From contig CAMDOQ010000006.1 in NCBI GenBank assembly GCA_945903685.1, positions 1 through 34,102 of the forward strand: a stretch of DNA of 34,102 nucleotides. Direction: 5' to 3'. Shown piece after piece: positions 1 through 10,940 of this stretch. The position numbers were made by a program, and so were the translations under genes. The notes below the pieces were generated by a model that made no database searches, was not told where the DNA came from, and worked only from the letters and a program-made list of their open reading frames with translations. Numbering within the stretch: the first letter of the stretch is position 1; each line of letters opens with the position of its first letter. The stretch comes from Rhizobium sp. Q54 (lineage in GTDB: Bacteria > Pseudomonadota > Alphaproteobacteria > SHVV01).

Positions 1-2
1 TC

Positions 3-158
3 GAGAGCGAGGTCTTTGATGGTCACACCAGCATCGTCGAGGGCAGCATCGGCGCGATTCCGCGCCGCCTGATGGTGGCCGACAGCGACGCGGCGGCGGC
101 GCGCCGAATCGTCGCCGAGATCGAAGGCATCGGCCGCCCCGCGGGAGACGGCGGATGA
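3..158 (+). CDS. C-terminal end of a DUF2007-like (putative signal-transducing) protein, truncated by window start
   Basis: Open frame from base 3: ESEVFDGHTSIVEGSIGAIPRRLMVADSDAAAARRIVAEIEG..., stop TGA 156-158 overlaps next ATG (ATGA). Confidence 0.6.
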   Translation, partial: ESEVFDGHTSIVEGSIGAIPRRLMVADSDAAAARRIVAEIEGIGRPAGDGG

Positions 159-910
159 CGCCGGCCGCCAGCCGCACCACCACGATCGATACGCTGTTCG
201 AGGGCCGGCTCGCGCTTGAGCAGCCGGAAAAGGCCGATCGCGTCGCGATCGACGCCGTCTTTCTGGCCGCTGCCGTTCCGGCGCAGGATGGCGACCGGGT
301 CCTCGACCTCGGCACCGGGGTTGGTTCGGCGGCACTCTGCCTCGCGTTCCGGGTACCTGGTTGCTGGATCGTCGGGATCGACCGGCGCGCCGATGTTATC
401 GCGCTCGCCCGCAGCAACGCCGCGCGCGCTGGATTTGCCGCGCGGGTCAGCTTTGTGCCCGGCGATGTCGCCGCGCCGGCAGCGGGAGCGCCGTTCGATC
501 ACGTCATGGCGAACCCGCCCTACTTTCGTGCCGGCCAGGGTCGCGTCTCGCCTGATCCGGCGCGGGCCGCGGCGCGCACCGAGGCGGGGGCGACGCTCGC
601 CGATTGGATCGTTACGGCACTCGCGGCGGCGCGCGTTGGCGGCAGCATCACCTTCATCCACTTGGCCGAGCGACTGGATGAACTGCTCGAAGGTTTAAGC
701 CGGAGCGCAGGGTCGATCGCGGTTCTGCCGCTCCTTCCCAAGCCTGGTGCCGCGGCCAGCCGGGTGCTCGTCCGCGCCGTCAAGGGTGCGACCGGCGGAA
801 CCGTCATCGCCCCGGGCTTCGTCTTGCACGAGGCCGACGGTCGCTACACGGCCGCCGCCGACGCTGTGCTTCGGGGCGCCGCGCCGGTCGCGCTTGGCGA
901 GACGCCGTAA
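155..910 (+). CDS. tRNA1(Val) (adenine-N6)-methyltransferase-like SAM-dependent methyltransferase
   Basis: SAM motif VLDLGTGVGSAALCLA and N6-adenine MTase motif MANPPYF. Confidence 0.8.
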   Translation: MTPAASRTTTIDTLFEGRLALEQPEKADRVAIDAVFLAAAVPAQDGDRVLDLGTGVGSAALCLAFRVPGCWIVGIDRRADVIALARSNAARAGFAARVSFVPGDVAAPAAGAPFDHVMANPPYFRAGQGRVSPDPARAAARTEAGATLADWIVTALAAARVGGSITFIHLAERLDELLEGLSRSAGSIAVLPLLPKPGAAASRVLVRAVKGATGGTVIAPGFVLHEADGRYTAAADAVLRGAAPVALGETP

Positions 911-929
911 AAGCCCTATCTAACGATCG

Positions 930-1826
930 ATGGATACCGAACCCGTGGCCAAGCCCGGACGCGGCCTTCCGCGCTGGGTACCGTTCTTCGGCCGCGCGGC
1001 ACGCGCGCCGACGGTCGCGGTCATCCGCCTGGCCGGTGTGATTGCTGCCGGCGGTCGCCTGCGCGGCAGCCTCAACATGGCGTCAATCGCGCCGCTCCTC
1101 GAGCGCGCGTTCGCGCTCAAGCGCGTAAAGGCGGTGGCGCTGCAGATCAATTCGCCCGGCGGTGCACCGGCGCAAACGTCGCTCTTGTTTCAGCGCATCC
1201 GCGCGTTGGCCGACGAGAAGAAAGTCCCGGTGCTCGCCTTTGTCGAAGATGCGGCGGCCTCGGGTGGCTATTGGCTCGCCTGCGCCGCCGATGAGATCTA
1301 CGCCGACCGCAACTCGATCATCGGCTCGATCGGCGTGATCTACGCCGGCTTCGGCCTCGATCAGGCGATCGCCAAGCTTGGCGTCGAGCGCCGACTGCAT
1401 ACCGCGGGCGAGAAGAAGTCGATCCTCGATCCATTCTTGCCGGAGAAACCCGACGACATCGCGCGGCTGACGGGCCTCCAGCAGGAAATCCATGCCCGCT
1501 TCAAGGATCTGGTGCGACAGCGCCGCGGCGATCGGATCAAGGGCGATGACGCCGTCCTGTTCTCGGGCGAGTTCTGGACCGGTCAGCGCGCCTTCGACCT
1601 GGGCCTGATCGACGGTTTCGGCGAGATGACGACCGTCCTCAAAACCCGTTTCGGTGCCGACGTGCGCTTGCGCCTGATGAGCGCGCCGCGCTCCATGTTC
1701 GATCTCATCCGGCGCGGCGAGGTCGGCGCCGCGGACGGCGGCGGGCTCGACCTCGGCACCAACTTTGCCGACGGTGTTCTGGCGGCGGTCGAGGCGCGGC
1801 TGTGGTGGAACCGACTGGGGCTTTGA
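930..1826 (+). CDS. S49 family serine peptidase (SppA/SohB-like)
   Basis: INSPGG...AASGGYWLACAADEIYADRNSIIGSIGVIYAGFGLDQAI, typical S49 core. Confidence 0.88.
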   Translation: MDTEPVAKPGRGLPRWVPFFGRAARAPTVAVIRLAGVIAAGGRLRGSLNMASIAPLLERAFALKRVKAVALQINSPGGAPAQTSLLFQRIRALADEKKVPVLAFVEDAAASGGYWLACAADEIYADRNSIIGSIGVIYAGFGLDQAIAKLGVERRLHTAGEKKSILDPFLPEKPDDIARLTGLQQEIHARFKDLVRQRRGDRIKGDDAVLFSGEFWTGQRAFDLGLIDGFGEMTTVLKTRFGADVRLRLMSAPRSMFDLIRRGEVGAADGGGLDLGTNFADGVLAAVEARLWWNRLGL

Positions 1827-1836
1827 GCGGAACGGC

Positions 1837-2067
1837 ATGGGCGTTCTCACCAAGATTCTGATCATTCTCGTCGCGCTTGGGATCGGCGCTGCGATGATCG
1901 CCAAGTTCTTTTTCGGCAAGCGTGGGCCGGCGCGGCTTAGCGCCGAATCGACCTCGACCAAGCCCGTCGCCGACATGAAAAAATGCGCGGTGTGCGGGAC
2001 CTATGTCGCGGCTGGCGCGCCGCGCTGCGCGCGCGGCGACTGCCCGCTCGGCGGTGCGCGCGCCTGA
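1837..2067 (+). CDS. Small membrane-anchored protein with a 4-Cys zinc-ribbon-like tail (PP0621-like)
   Basis: ATG at 1837; MGVLTKILIILVALGIGAAMIAKFFF TM helix then CAVCGTYVAAGAPRCARGDC. Confidence 0.6.
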   Translation: MGVLTKILIILVALGIGAAMIAKFFFGKRGPARLSAESTSTKPVADMKKCAVCGTYVAAGAPRCARGDCPLGGARA

Positions 2068-2159
2068 CCGCTTGACGGTGTGCGCGCGTGACAGCCGGCT
2101 CGCTTGACCGGCTCCGATCGGGTTCATAGAGTGCGCCGCGCGTTGGCGGGGCGCATTCG

Positions 2160-3038
2160 ATGCGACGGCCGAAGAACCAGTCTCCGACATTCCAGAACCT
2201 GATTCTGTCGCTGCAGTCCTTTTGGGCCGAACGCGGCTGCGTCATCCTCCAGCCCTACGACATGGAAATGGGCGCCGGGACCTTTCATCCCGCGACCACG
2301 CTGCGCGCGTTGGGACCGAAAAAGTGGTGGGCCGCCTACGTCCAGCCCTCGCGCCGTCCCAGCGACGGCCGCTACGGCAACAATCCCAACCGGCTGCAGC
2401 ACTACTACCAGTTTCAAGTGATCCTCAAACCCTCGCCTGACGACATCCAGCAGCTCTACCTCGAAAGCCTGGCGATGCTGGGTGTCGACATGCAGAACCA
2501 CGACGTTCGCTTCGTCGAAGACGACTGGGAGAGCCCGACGCTGGGCGCGTGGGGCTTGGGCTGGGAAGTGTGGTGCGACGGCATGGAAGTCTCGCAGTTC
2601 ACCTATTTCCAGCAGGTCGGCGGCTTCGACTGTGCGCCGGTCGCCGGCGAAATCACCTACGGGCTCGAGCGCTTGGCGATGTACGTTCAGGGCGTCGACA
2701 ATGTCTTCGAACTCGACTGGAATGGCGCCGGCGTCAGCTATGGTGACGTCTTCCTGCAAAACGAGCGCGAGTTCTCGGCGTTCAACTTCGAGCACGCCAA
2801 CACCGACCGGCTGCTCCGTCATTTCGGCGACGCCGAGGCCGAATGCACAGCGCTGTTGGATAAAGATCTGGCGCTGCCCGCTTACGATCAATGCATCAAG
2901 GCGAGCCACTGCTTCAATCTGCTCGATGCACGCGGCGTTATCAGCGTGACCGAGCGCGCCGCCTATGTCGCGCGGGTGCGGGCGCTCGCCAAACGGAGCT
3001 GCGAGATCTGGCTGAAGAGCCAGGGCGTCGCGGTCTGA
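2160..3038 (+). CDS. glyQ: Glycyl-tRNA synthetase alpha subunit
   Basis: [72 protein letters not shown], diagnostic. Confidence 0.97.
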   Translation: MRRPKNQSPTFQNLILSLQSFWAERGCVILQPYDMEMGAGTFHPATTLRALGPKKWWAAYVQPSRRPSDGRYGNNPNRLQHYYQFQVILKPSPDDIQQLYLESLAMLGVDMQNHDVRFVEDDWESPTLGAWGLGWEVWCDGMEVSQFTYFQQVGGFDCAPVAGEITYGLERLAMYVQGVDNVFELDWNGAGVSYGDVFLQNEREFSAFNFEHANTDRLLRHFGDAEAECTALLDKDLALPAYDQCIKASHCFNLLDARGVISVTERAAYVARVRALAKRSCEIWLKSQGVAV

Positions 3039-3056
3039 CGCGCGGACAGGACGGCC

Positions 3057-5123
<2,067 letters not shown>

Positions 5124-5203
5124 CCGGCCGCCCTGTCCTTTCGCGGCGCGGTTTCTATATTGTTGGAACGCGCCGCCCCGGCCCCTAAGTGAAGGAGTTC
5201 GCC

Positions 5204-5599
5204 ATGGAACTGCCCGCCCTCGCCAAGAAGCTGCTGCAAGGCAAAAACTTCGCAACCGTCGCCACCGTGATGGGCGATGGCTCGCCGCAGGCGACCGTCG
5301 TTTGGGTCGACACCGACGGCAAGCACGTCATCTTCAACACCGCCGACGGCCGCCTCAAGGCCAAGAACCTCCGCCGCGATAAGCGGGTTGCGGTCGCGGT
5401 GTTTGGGACCGAGAACGCTTACCAGCAGGCGATGATCCGGGGCTCGGTCGTCGAGATGACCTCGGTCGGCGCCGAGGAGCATATCGACAAGCTGGCGAAG
5501 AAGTACTTGAACGCCGACAAATACCCGTTCCGGCAAGCCGGCGAAAAACGGCTGATCGTCAAGATCCTGCCCGAGAAAGTCGCGCTGATGGGCGAGTAG
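5204..5599 (+). CDS. PPOX-class (pyridoxamine 5'-phosphate oxidase-like / F420-type) split-barrel protein
   Basis: LLQGKNFATVATVMGDGSPQATVVWVDTDGKHVIFNTADGRLKAKNLRRDKRVAVAVF; ATG 5204 has a good SD (GAAGGAG), preferred over the GTG at 5189. Confidence 0.85.
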   Translation: MELPALAKKLLQGKNFATVATVMGDGSPQATVVWVDTDGKHVIFNTADGRLKAKNLRRDKRVAVAVFGTENAYQQAMIRGSVVEMTSVGAEEHIDKLAKKYLNADKYPFRQAGEKRLIVKILPEKVALMGE

Positions 5600-5607
5600 C
5601 CGGCCGG

Positions 5608-6042
5608 CTACATCACCGCCGACTGCCGGGGTCCGTCGACATCCCAGACATTGAACGCCGCGTCCCAGACCGCAATCTGACCGTCGCGCATGGTCCAGAA
5701 CTCGACCCCGAAACCGGTGCGGGCTTTGCCGGTGGCGCGGTCTCGCCAGGTTCCGGTCCAACTGTTGCCGAGCTTGTTGCCCTGAAGCAGGTGGAGCGTT
5801 TTCTTCAGTCGATAGTCCTGCTGTCGGGCGAGCCGGGCGGTGAAGAGACGGCGCAGCGGCTCGCGGCCTTCGAATTCGGGCTGCTCGGCGAAGCGCACCC
5901 GGCAATCGGGTGTGAAACCGTTGACCAGCCCCTCGATGTCGACGCGGTGAAAGAGATCTTCGACGATCCGGAGAAGCGCGTTCGCTTGTTCGACCGTCCA
6001 GGCATTCTCGCCGCTCGGAAACGCGATCGCCGGCGTGGTCAC
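5608..6042 (-). CDS. SnoaL-like / NTF2-fold nuclear transport factor 2 family protein
   Basis: EDLFHRVDIEGLVNGFTPDCRVRFAEQPEFEGREPLRRLF...FWTMRDGQIAVWDAAFNV. Confidence 0.7.
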   Translation of the reverse strand: MTTPAIAFPSGENAWTVEQANALLRIVEDLFHRVDIEGLVNGFTPDCRVRFAEQPEFEGREPLRRLFTARLARQQDYRLKKTLHLLQGNKLGNSWTGTWRDRATGKARTGFGVEFWTMRDGQIAVWDAAFNVWDVDGPRQSAVM

Positions 6043-6052
6043 CGCGGATCCC

Positions 6053-6637
6053 TCAACGTTTGGGCGCGAGTTCGCGGTGCCGGAAACAATCGACCATGTG
6101 GTCGTTCACCATCCCGACCGCTTGCATGAATGCGTAGCAGATGGTCGGCCCGACAAAACGGAAGCCGCGCTGGCGCAGGTCCTTGCTCATCGCCCGCGAC
6201 TCTTTGGTCTCGGCCGGCAGCTCCTTCAAGGAGCGCCGGTGATTGACGATGGTCGCGCCGTCCGTGAACCCCCATAGATAGCGGTCGAACCCCCCTTGCT
6301 TCTCGCAGAGCGCGAGGTAGCCCTGCGCGTTGCCGATCGTGGCTTCGATCTTGGCCCGGTTGCGGACGATGCCGGCATCCTTCATCAAGGATTCGACTTT
6401 GCGCTTGTTCCAGCGTGCGATCTTTTCGGGCGCGAAACCGTCGAAGGCGCGACGGAAGTTATCGCGTTTGCGCAGGACGATGATCCACGATAGCCCGGCC
6501 TGAAAGCCGTCGAGCACCAGCTTTTCGAACAGCGCGCGGTCGTCGTGCTCGGGCACGCCCCACTCATGATCGTGATAGGCGACGTAGGTCGGGTCGTCAC
6601 CGCACCACGGGCACCGGATCGCGGCTGCGGCGGTCAC
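6053..6637 (-). CDS. tag: DNA-3-methyladenine glycosylase I
   Basis: RCPWCGDDPTYVAYHDHEWGVPEHDDRALFEKLVLDGFQAGLSWIIVLRKRDNFRRAF; GTG start 6637 overlaps ygfZ stop by 4 nt (GTGA). Confidence 0.95.
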   Translation of the reverse strand: MTAAAAIRCPWCGDDPTYVAYHDHEWGVPEHDDRALFEKLVLDGFQAGLSWIIVLRKRDNFRRAFDGFAPEKIARWNKRKVESLMKDAGIVRNRAKIEATIGNAQGYLALCEKQGGFDRYLWGFTDGATIVNHRRSLKELPAETKESRAMSKDLRQRGFRFVGPTICYAFMQAVGMVNDHMVDCFRHRELAPKR

Positions 6638-7563
6638 GAGGCCTTGGCCGGCGCGAGCCGGACCCACGCCGGGACCTGCGGGTGAACGCGGGCGTCGGCC
6701 GCCATCAGGGCGAGGCCCTTGGTTGCGGCCTCTTCGACGTCGTCGAGCCGCATCATCGCGATCGCGCGGCGATCCAGTCCGCTACGGACCTCGCCGGCGT
6801 CGCGCTCGCCCAACTTGATCGGCGTACCCGGCGGCGGCAATGGCCCCTCGACCGCAACCGGCAGCAGCCGCTTGCGGATGGTGCCGCGGTAGTGGGTGCG
6901 CGCGGTGAGTTCCTGGCCGACGTAGCAACCCTTCTGGTAGTCGATCGCGTTCAACTCCTCGAATCCGCACTCGAGCGGAAAGTAGCGCTCGACGACGATA
7001 TCGCGGCTACCGTCGGGCAGGCCGTGGGCGAGGCGGAGGCGATCGTAGGCCGCGATCGGCGCGGTGGCGAAACCGGCCGCGCCGAGGGACGCACCGGCGT
7101 TCGCACGGGGCAGAATCGCACGAACGCCCATCGCCGGAAGCCGCGGATCGACATAGGCGACGCCGCCACCGAAAGCGATGGCCGCCCCCGGGCGGTCGTC
7201 GAGCCCGATCGCCGCGCGAGCATCGGGTCCCAGTAACGCGATCACCGCCAAGCGCTCGGCCGCCTTGGCAATCACGACCTTGGCCCGCAGCCGATAGAGC
7301 GTGAGCCGGCGTTCGAGGTCGGTCAATCGCTCGCCCTCAGCCTCGATCACAACGCCATTCGCGCCGGCATCGGGCCAGTCGGCGATGAAAAACTCGTGCA
7401 GGAACTTACCCTGTGCGGTTAGGAGCGCAGCGTAGATCGCGTGCGCCGGCGCGACCTTGTTGATGTCGTTCGAGATCAGGCCTTGCAGGAACGAGCGCGT
7501 GTCGGCCCCGCCGATGAGAAGCGGAGCGCGGTGATCCAGAAAGACGGCCTCGAGGTCGGACAT
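6634..7563 (-). CDS. ygfZ: Folate-binding protein YgfZ/CAF17 family
   Basis: Signature KGCYVGQELTARTHYRGTIRKRLLPV. Confidence 0.92.
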   Translation of the reverse strand: MSDLEAVFLDHRAPLLIGGADTRSFLQGLISNDINKVAPAHAIYAALLTAQGKFLHEFFIADWPDAGANGVVIEAEGERLTDLERRLTLYRLRAKVVIAKAAERLAVIALLGPDARAAIGLDDRPGAAIAFGGGVAYVDPRLPAMGVRAILPRANAGASLGAAGFATAPIAAYDRLRLAHGLPDGSRDIVVERYFPLECGFEELNAIDYQKGCYVGQELTARTHYRGTIRKRLLPVAVEGPLPPPGTPIKLGERDAGEVRSGLDRRAIAMMRLDDVEEAATKGLALMAADARVHPQVPAWVRLAPAKAS

Positions 7564-7645
7564 GGGCGTGCCTCCAAGATAGGGGCCCGTTCCGGGCTAG
7601 GCAAGCGAGCCTCCGGCCTTGGCACCGTCGGAGGCTTGCGGTTAT

Positions 7646-8176
7646 ATGACCATCATGAAACGAACACTGAACCGACTGACGACCGCAGCCGCCGTCGTTT
7701 TCCTCGCGCTGGTGGGGGTATCGATGTGGGAAGGCGGACCGCTCGACTGGATCTTTTCGGTCGGCAAACCGGCCGCTGTCGATTTCAAGACCCTCGAGCG
7801 AACGCCTAACCCCAACCAATTCTTGATGTGCCCACCCGGCTACTGCGCGGCGCCGATGGAGCGCGCGAGTCCGGTCTACGACGTTCCGGTCGCGGCCCTG
7901 CGCGCAGCCTGGGTCAAGGTCGTAGCGGCCGCGCCGCGGGTAACGGTGCGCGGCGAGGACCCGCAAGCGCAGACCATCGACTACGTGCAGCGGAGCGCGC
8001 TCCTGCGCTATCCCGACCTGGTGACGGCGGAGTTTATCGCGCTCGGCGCCGGCCAATCGACGCTCGCGGTCTATAGCCGATCGATCTATGGGCGCTCCGA
8101 TTTCGGCGTCAACGAAAAGCGCGTGACCGACTGGCTCGCCAAGCTGGACGCGGCTTTGAAGTCCGGGAAATCGTGA
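7646..8176 (+). CDS. DUF1499 domain-containing protein
   Basis: ATG 7646 (or 7655); N-terminal TM helix then VDFKTLERTPNPNQFLMCPPGYCAA...SPVYDVPVAALRAAW. Confidence 0.75.
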   Translation: MTIMKRTLNRLTTAAAVVFLALVGVSMWEGGPLDWIFSVGKPAAVDFKTLERTPNPNQFLMCPPGYCAAPMERASPVYDVPVAALRAAWVKVVAAAPRVTVRGEDPQAQTIDYVQRSALLRYPDLVTAEFIALGAGQSTLAVYSRSIYGRSDFGVNEKRVTDWLAKLDAALKSGKS

Positions 8177-9132
8177 ACATCCTGTTCGTCACCGCCAATC
8201 GGGTCGGTGATGCTGTGCTGTCGTCGGGCGTGTTGGATCACCTCGTCCGGGCCCATCCCGGGGCGCGCGTGTGGGTCGCGTGCGGCGCGGCGCCGGCGCC
8301 GTTGTTCGCAGCAACGCCGGCGGTCGAGCGGGTGATCGCGGTCGTCAAGCGGCGCTGGGCCGGGCACTGGTTCGAGTTATGGCGCACAACGGTCGGCATC
8401 GTGTGGGACCTGGTGGTCGATCTGCGCTCGTGGGCGTTGGCCTGGACGCTGCCGGCGCGCCGCCGCCTCGCGCTCCGTAAGCGCGACGACCGCGCCCACC
8501 GCGTCCGTCAGTATGGCGCGGTGCTCGGTCTTGAGCCGCCACCCGCGCCATCCATCCGGCTCGACGAAGCGCATCGCCGCCGTGCTGCCGCGCTGGTACC
8601 CGCGGGGGTGCCGATCCTGGCGCTCGGCGCGACTGCGAACTGGGGCGGCAAACAATGGCCGGCCGACCGGTTCGCCGCTTTGGCCGATCGCCTGACTGCG
8701 CCCGGGGCGCCGCTCGCCGGCGCCGCCATCGCGGTGATGGGCGCCGCGAACGAGCGGGCGAGCGTTACGTCCCTGATCGAGCGGATTCCGCCGGCGCGGC
8801 GAATCGATCTGGTCGGTACGGCCGATCTCCTTACGATCGCCGCGCTTTGCGAGCGCGCCCGGCTCTTCGTCGGCAACGATTCCGGCCTGATGCATCTCGC
8901 AGCGGCGATGGCAACGCCGACCTTGGGCCTGTTCGGGCCGAGCCGCGAAGCACTCTACGCGCCGTGGGGGTCGCACACGGCAACGGTGCGGACGCCCGAA
9001 AGCTACGACGCCATCGTGACCGCGCCCGACTACGACTACCGCGATCAGCGCTCGCGCATGACCTCGCTCGCGGTCGAGACCGTGGCGACGGCAGCGCTCG
9101 ACCTGCTAACGCGGCAGGGGCCACGCGCATGA
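8173..9132 (+). CDS. Glycosyltransferase family 9 (heptosyltransferase-like)
   Basis: ILFVTANRVGDAVLSSGVLDHL...RLFVGNDSGLMHLAAAMATPTLGLFGPS; GTGA overlap with upstream stop. Confidence 0.9.
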   Translation: MNILFVTANRVGDAVLSSGVLDHLVRAHPGARVWVACGAAPAPLFAATPAVERVIAVVKRRWAGHWFELWRTTVGIVWDLVVDLRSWALAWTLPARRRLALRKRDDRAHRVRQYGAVLGLEPPPAPSIRLDEAHRRRAAALVPAGVPILALGATANWGGKQWPADRFAALADRLTAPGAPLAGAAIAVMGAANERASVTSLIERIPPARRIDLVGTADLLTIAALCERARLFVGNDSGLMHLAAAMATPTLGLFGPSREALYAPWGSHTATVRTPESYDAIVTAPDYDYRDQRSRMTSLAVETVATAALDLLTRQGPRA

Positions 9133-9893
9133 GCGATGGCCCGCCGCTTCAGCTCTCGGCATTGGTGGTCGCGCACAACGAAGAGGCGCAGCTCGCCGAC
9201 TGCCTTGAGCGCCTCGCCTTCGCCGACGAGATCGCCGTCGTGCTCGACCGCTGCAGCGACCGCTCGGCCGAGATCGCGCGGCGCTTCACCGATCGACTGG
9301 TCGTCGGTGCGTGGCCGATCGAGGGTGATCGCCGCAACAGCGGCATTGCTGCCTGCCGCGGTACGTGGATCCTCGAGGTCGACGCCGACGAACGGGTACC
9401 GCCGGCTCTGGCCCAAGAGATTCGCCGCGCCATTGCCACCGCCGCGCCCGGGCACTTCCTGATCCCGTTCGACAACTACATCGGCGATCGCCTGGTTCGC
9501 CACGGTTGGGGCGGCTCGTGGGGCGTTTCGGCGGCGCCGCGGCTATTTTCGCGTGGCGCCAAGACCTGGGGCCCGCAGCGTATCCATCCTGCGGTGGCGC
9601 TGGCTGGGCCCAAGCGGCGGCTGACGCAACCGATGATCCACTACGTCGACCGCAACCTCAGCGACATGCTCACGCGCCTCGACCGCTATTCGACGGCACG
9701 GGCGCGCGATCTGCGGGCGAGCGGTGATATCGGCTCGCTCGGGAGCAACGTGCGGCGCCTGTTCACCCGCTTCTTCAAGTGCTACGTGCAACGCCGCGGC
9801 TATCGCGAGGGTGCCTGGGGTTTCGTGATCGCACTGTTCGCCGGGCTCTATCCGTTACTCGCCCATCTCAAGGCGCGGCTCGAAAGCGAGTGA
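9129..9893 (+). CDS. Glycosyltransferase family 2 (LPS core WaaE/KdtX-like)
   Basis: ATG 9129; LSALVVAHNEEAQLADCLERLAFADEIAVVLDRCSDRSAEIA...RGTWILEVDADERVP. Confidence 0.88.
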   Translation: MSDGPPLQLSALVVAHNEEAQLADCLERLAFADEIAVVLDRCSDRSAEIARRFTDRLVVGAWPIEGDRRNSGIAACRGTWILEVDADERVPPALAQEIRRAIATAAPGHFLIPFDNYIGDRLVRHGWGGSWGVSAAPRLFSRGAKTWGPQRIHPAVALAGPKRRLTQPMIHYVDRNLSDMLTRLDRYSTARARDLRASGDIGSLGSNVRRLFTRFFKCYVQRRGYREGAWGFVIALFAGLYPLLAHLKARLESE

Positions 9894-9896
9894 CGG

Positions 9897-10940
9897 GTGC
9901 CGGTGATCAGGCTGTTGCAGGCGATGGCAGGGCCTAATCCGGGCGGTGCCGAGCTCTTCTTCGTGCGCCTGGCGGCTGCGTTCGCCGCCGCGGGAATCGA
10001 CCAACATCTGCTGGTCCGCCGGAACGGCTATGCCGCGCGACGGCTCGCGGACGACGGTATCGCCCGCGAGCCGTTGCCGTTCGGCGGCTGGTTCGACTTC
10101 GTTACGCGCCCGCGCTTCGCGGCCGCCATCGAACGTTTCCGACCCGGCGTTGTACTGACCTGGATGAACCGCGCCACGAGCTTTTGCCCGCGCCCGGCGC
10201 CCAAGCATCCGTTTGTTCACGTCGCGCGCATGGGCGGCTACTACAACCTGAAATACTATCGCGCGTGCACGCACCTGATCGGCAACACGCCGAGCATTGT
10301 CGATTACATCGCCGCCACCGGTTTTCCCAAGGAGCGCGTGCACTATCTTCCCAACTTCGTCGACGCCCGCCGGGCGGCCGCAGAACCGCGTGCGCTCCAC
10401 GCGACCCCGGCGGACGCGCCGTTGCTACTCGCCCTCGGCCGGCTGCACCGCAACAAGGGGTTCGATGTCCTGCTGCACGCGCTCGCCGACTTGCCCGGGA
10501 TCTACCTGTGGATCGCCGGCGCCGGACCGCTCCTCGACGATCTGACGGCGCTCGCCCGCCGATTGGGTATCGACGCGCGGGTGCGGTTTCTCGGATGGCG
10601 CGACGATGTCGCGGCGCTCTATGCTGCCTGCGATGTATTCGTATGTTCGTCCCGGCTCGAACCGCTCGGCAACGTCGTGATCGAGGCGTGGGCGCAACGC
10701 AAACCGGTGGTCGCGGCCGCGGCCGCGGGCCCGGCCGCACTGATCGCGGATGCAGAGACCGGTCTCAAGGTCGCGATCGAGGATGCGCCGGCGCTCGCAC
10801 GCGCGGTGCGGCGCCTGCTCGACGAGCCGGCGCTTCGTCAGCACGTGATCGAGTCCGGGTACCGTGCCTACGCCGCGGAATTCGCAACCGAATCGGTGGT
10901 CGGCCGCTACCGCGCCTTTTTTGAACGGATTGCCGCCTGA
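9897..10940 (+). CDS. Glycosyltransferase family 4
   Basis: GTG start; LLALGRLHRNKGFDVLLHALADLPGIYLWIAGAGPLLDDL...VFVCSSRLEPLGNVVIEAWAQRKPVVAAAAAGPAALI. Confidence 0.9.
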   Translation: MPVIRLLQAMAGPNPGGAELFFVRLAAAFAAAGIDQHLLVRRNGYAARRLADDGIAREPLPFGGWFDFVTRPRFAAAIERFRPGVVLTWMNRATSFCPRPAPKHPFVHVARMGGYYNLKYYRACTHLIGNTPSIVDYIAATGFPKERVHYLPNFVDARRAAAEPRALHATPADAPLLLALGRLHRNKGFDVLLHALADLPGIYLWIAGAGPLLDDLTALARRLGIDARVRFLGWRDDVAALYAACDVFVCSSRLEPLGNVVIEAWAQRKPVVAAAAAGPAALIADAETGLKVAIEDAPALARAVRRLLDEPALRQHVIESGYRAYAAEFATESVVGRYRAFFERIAA

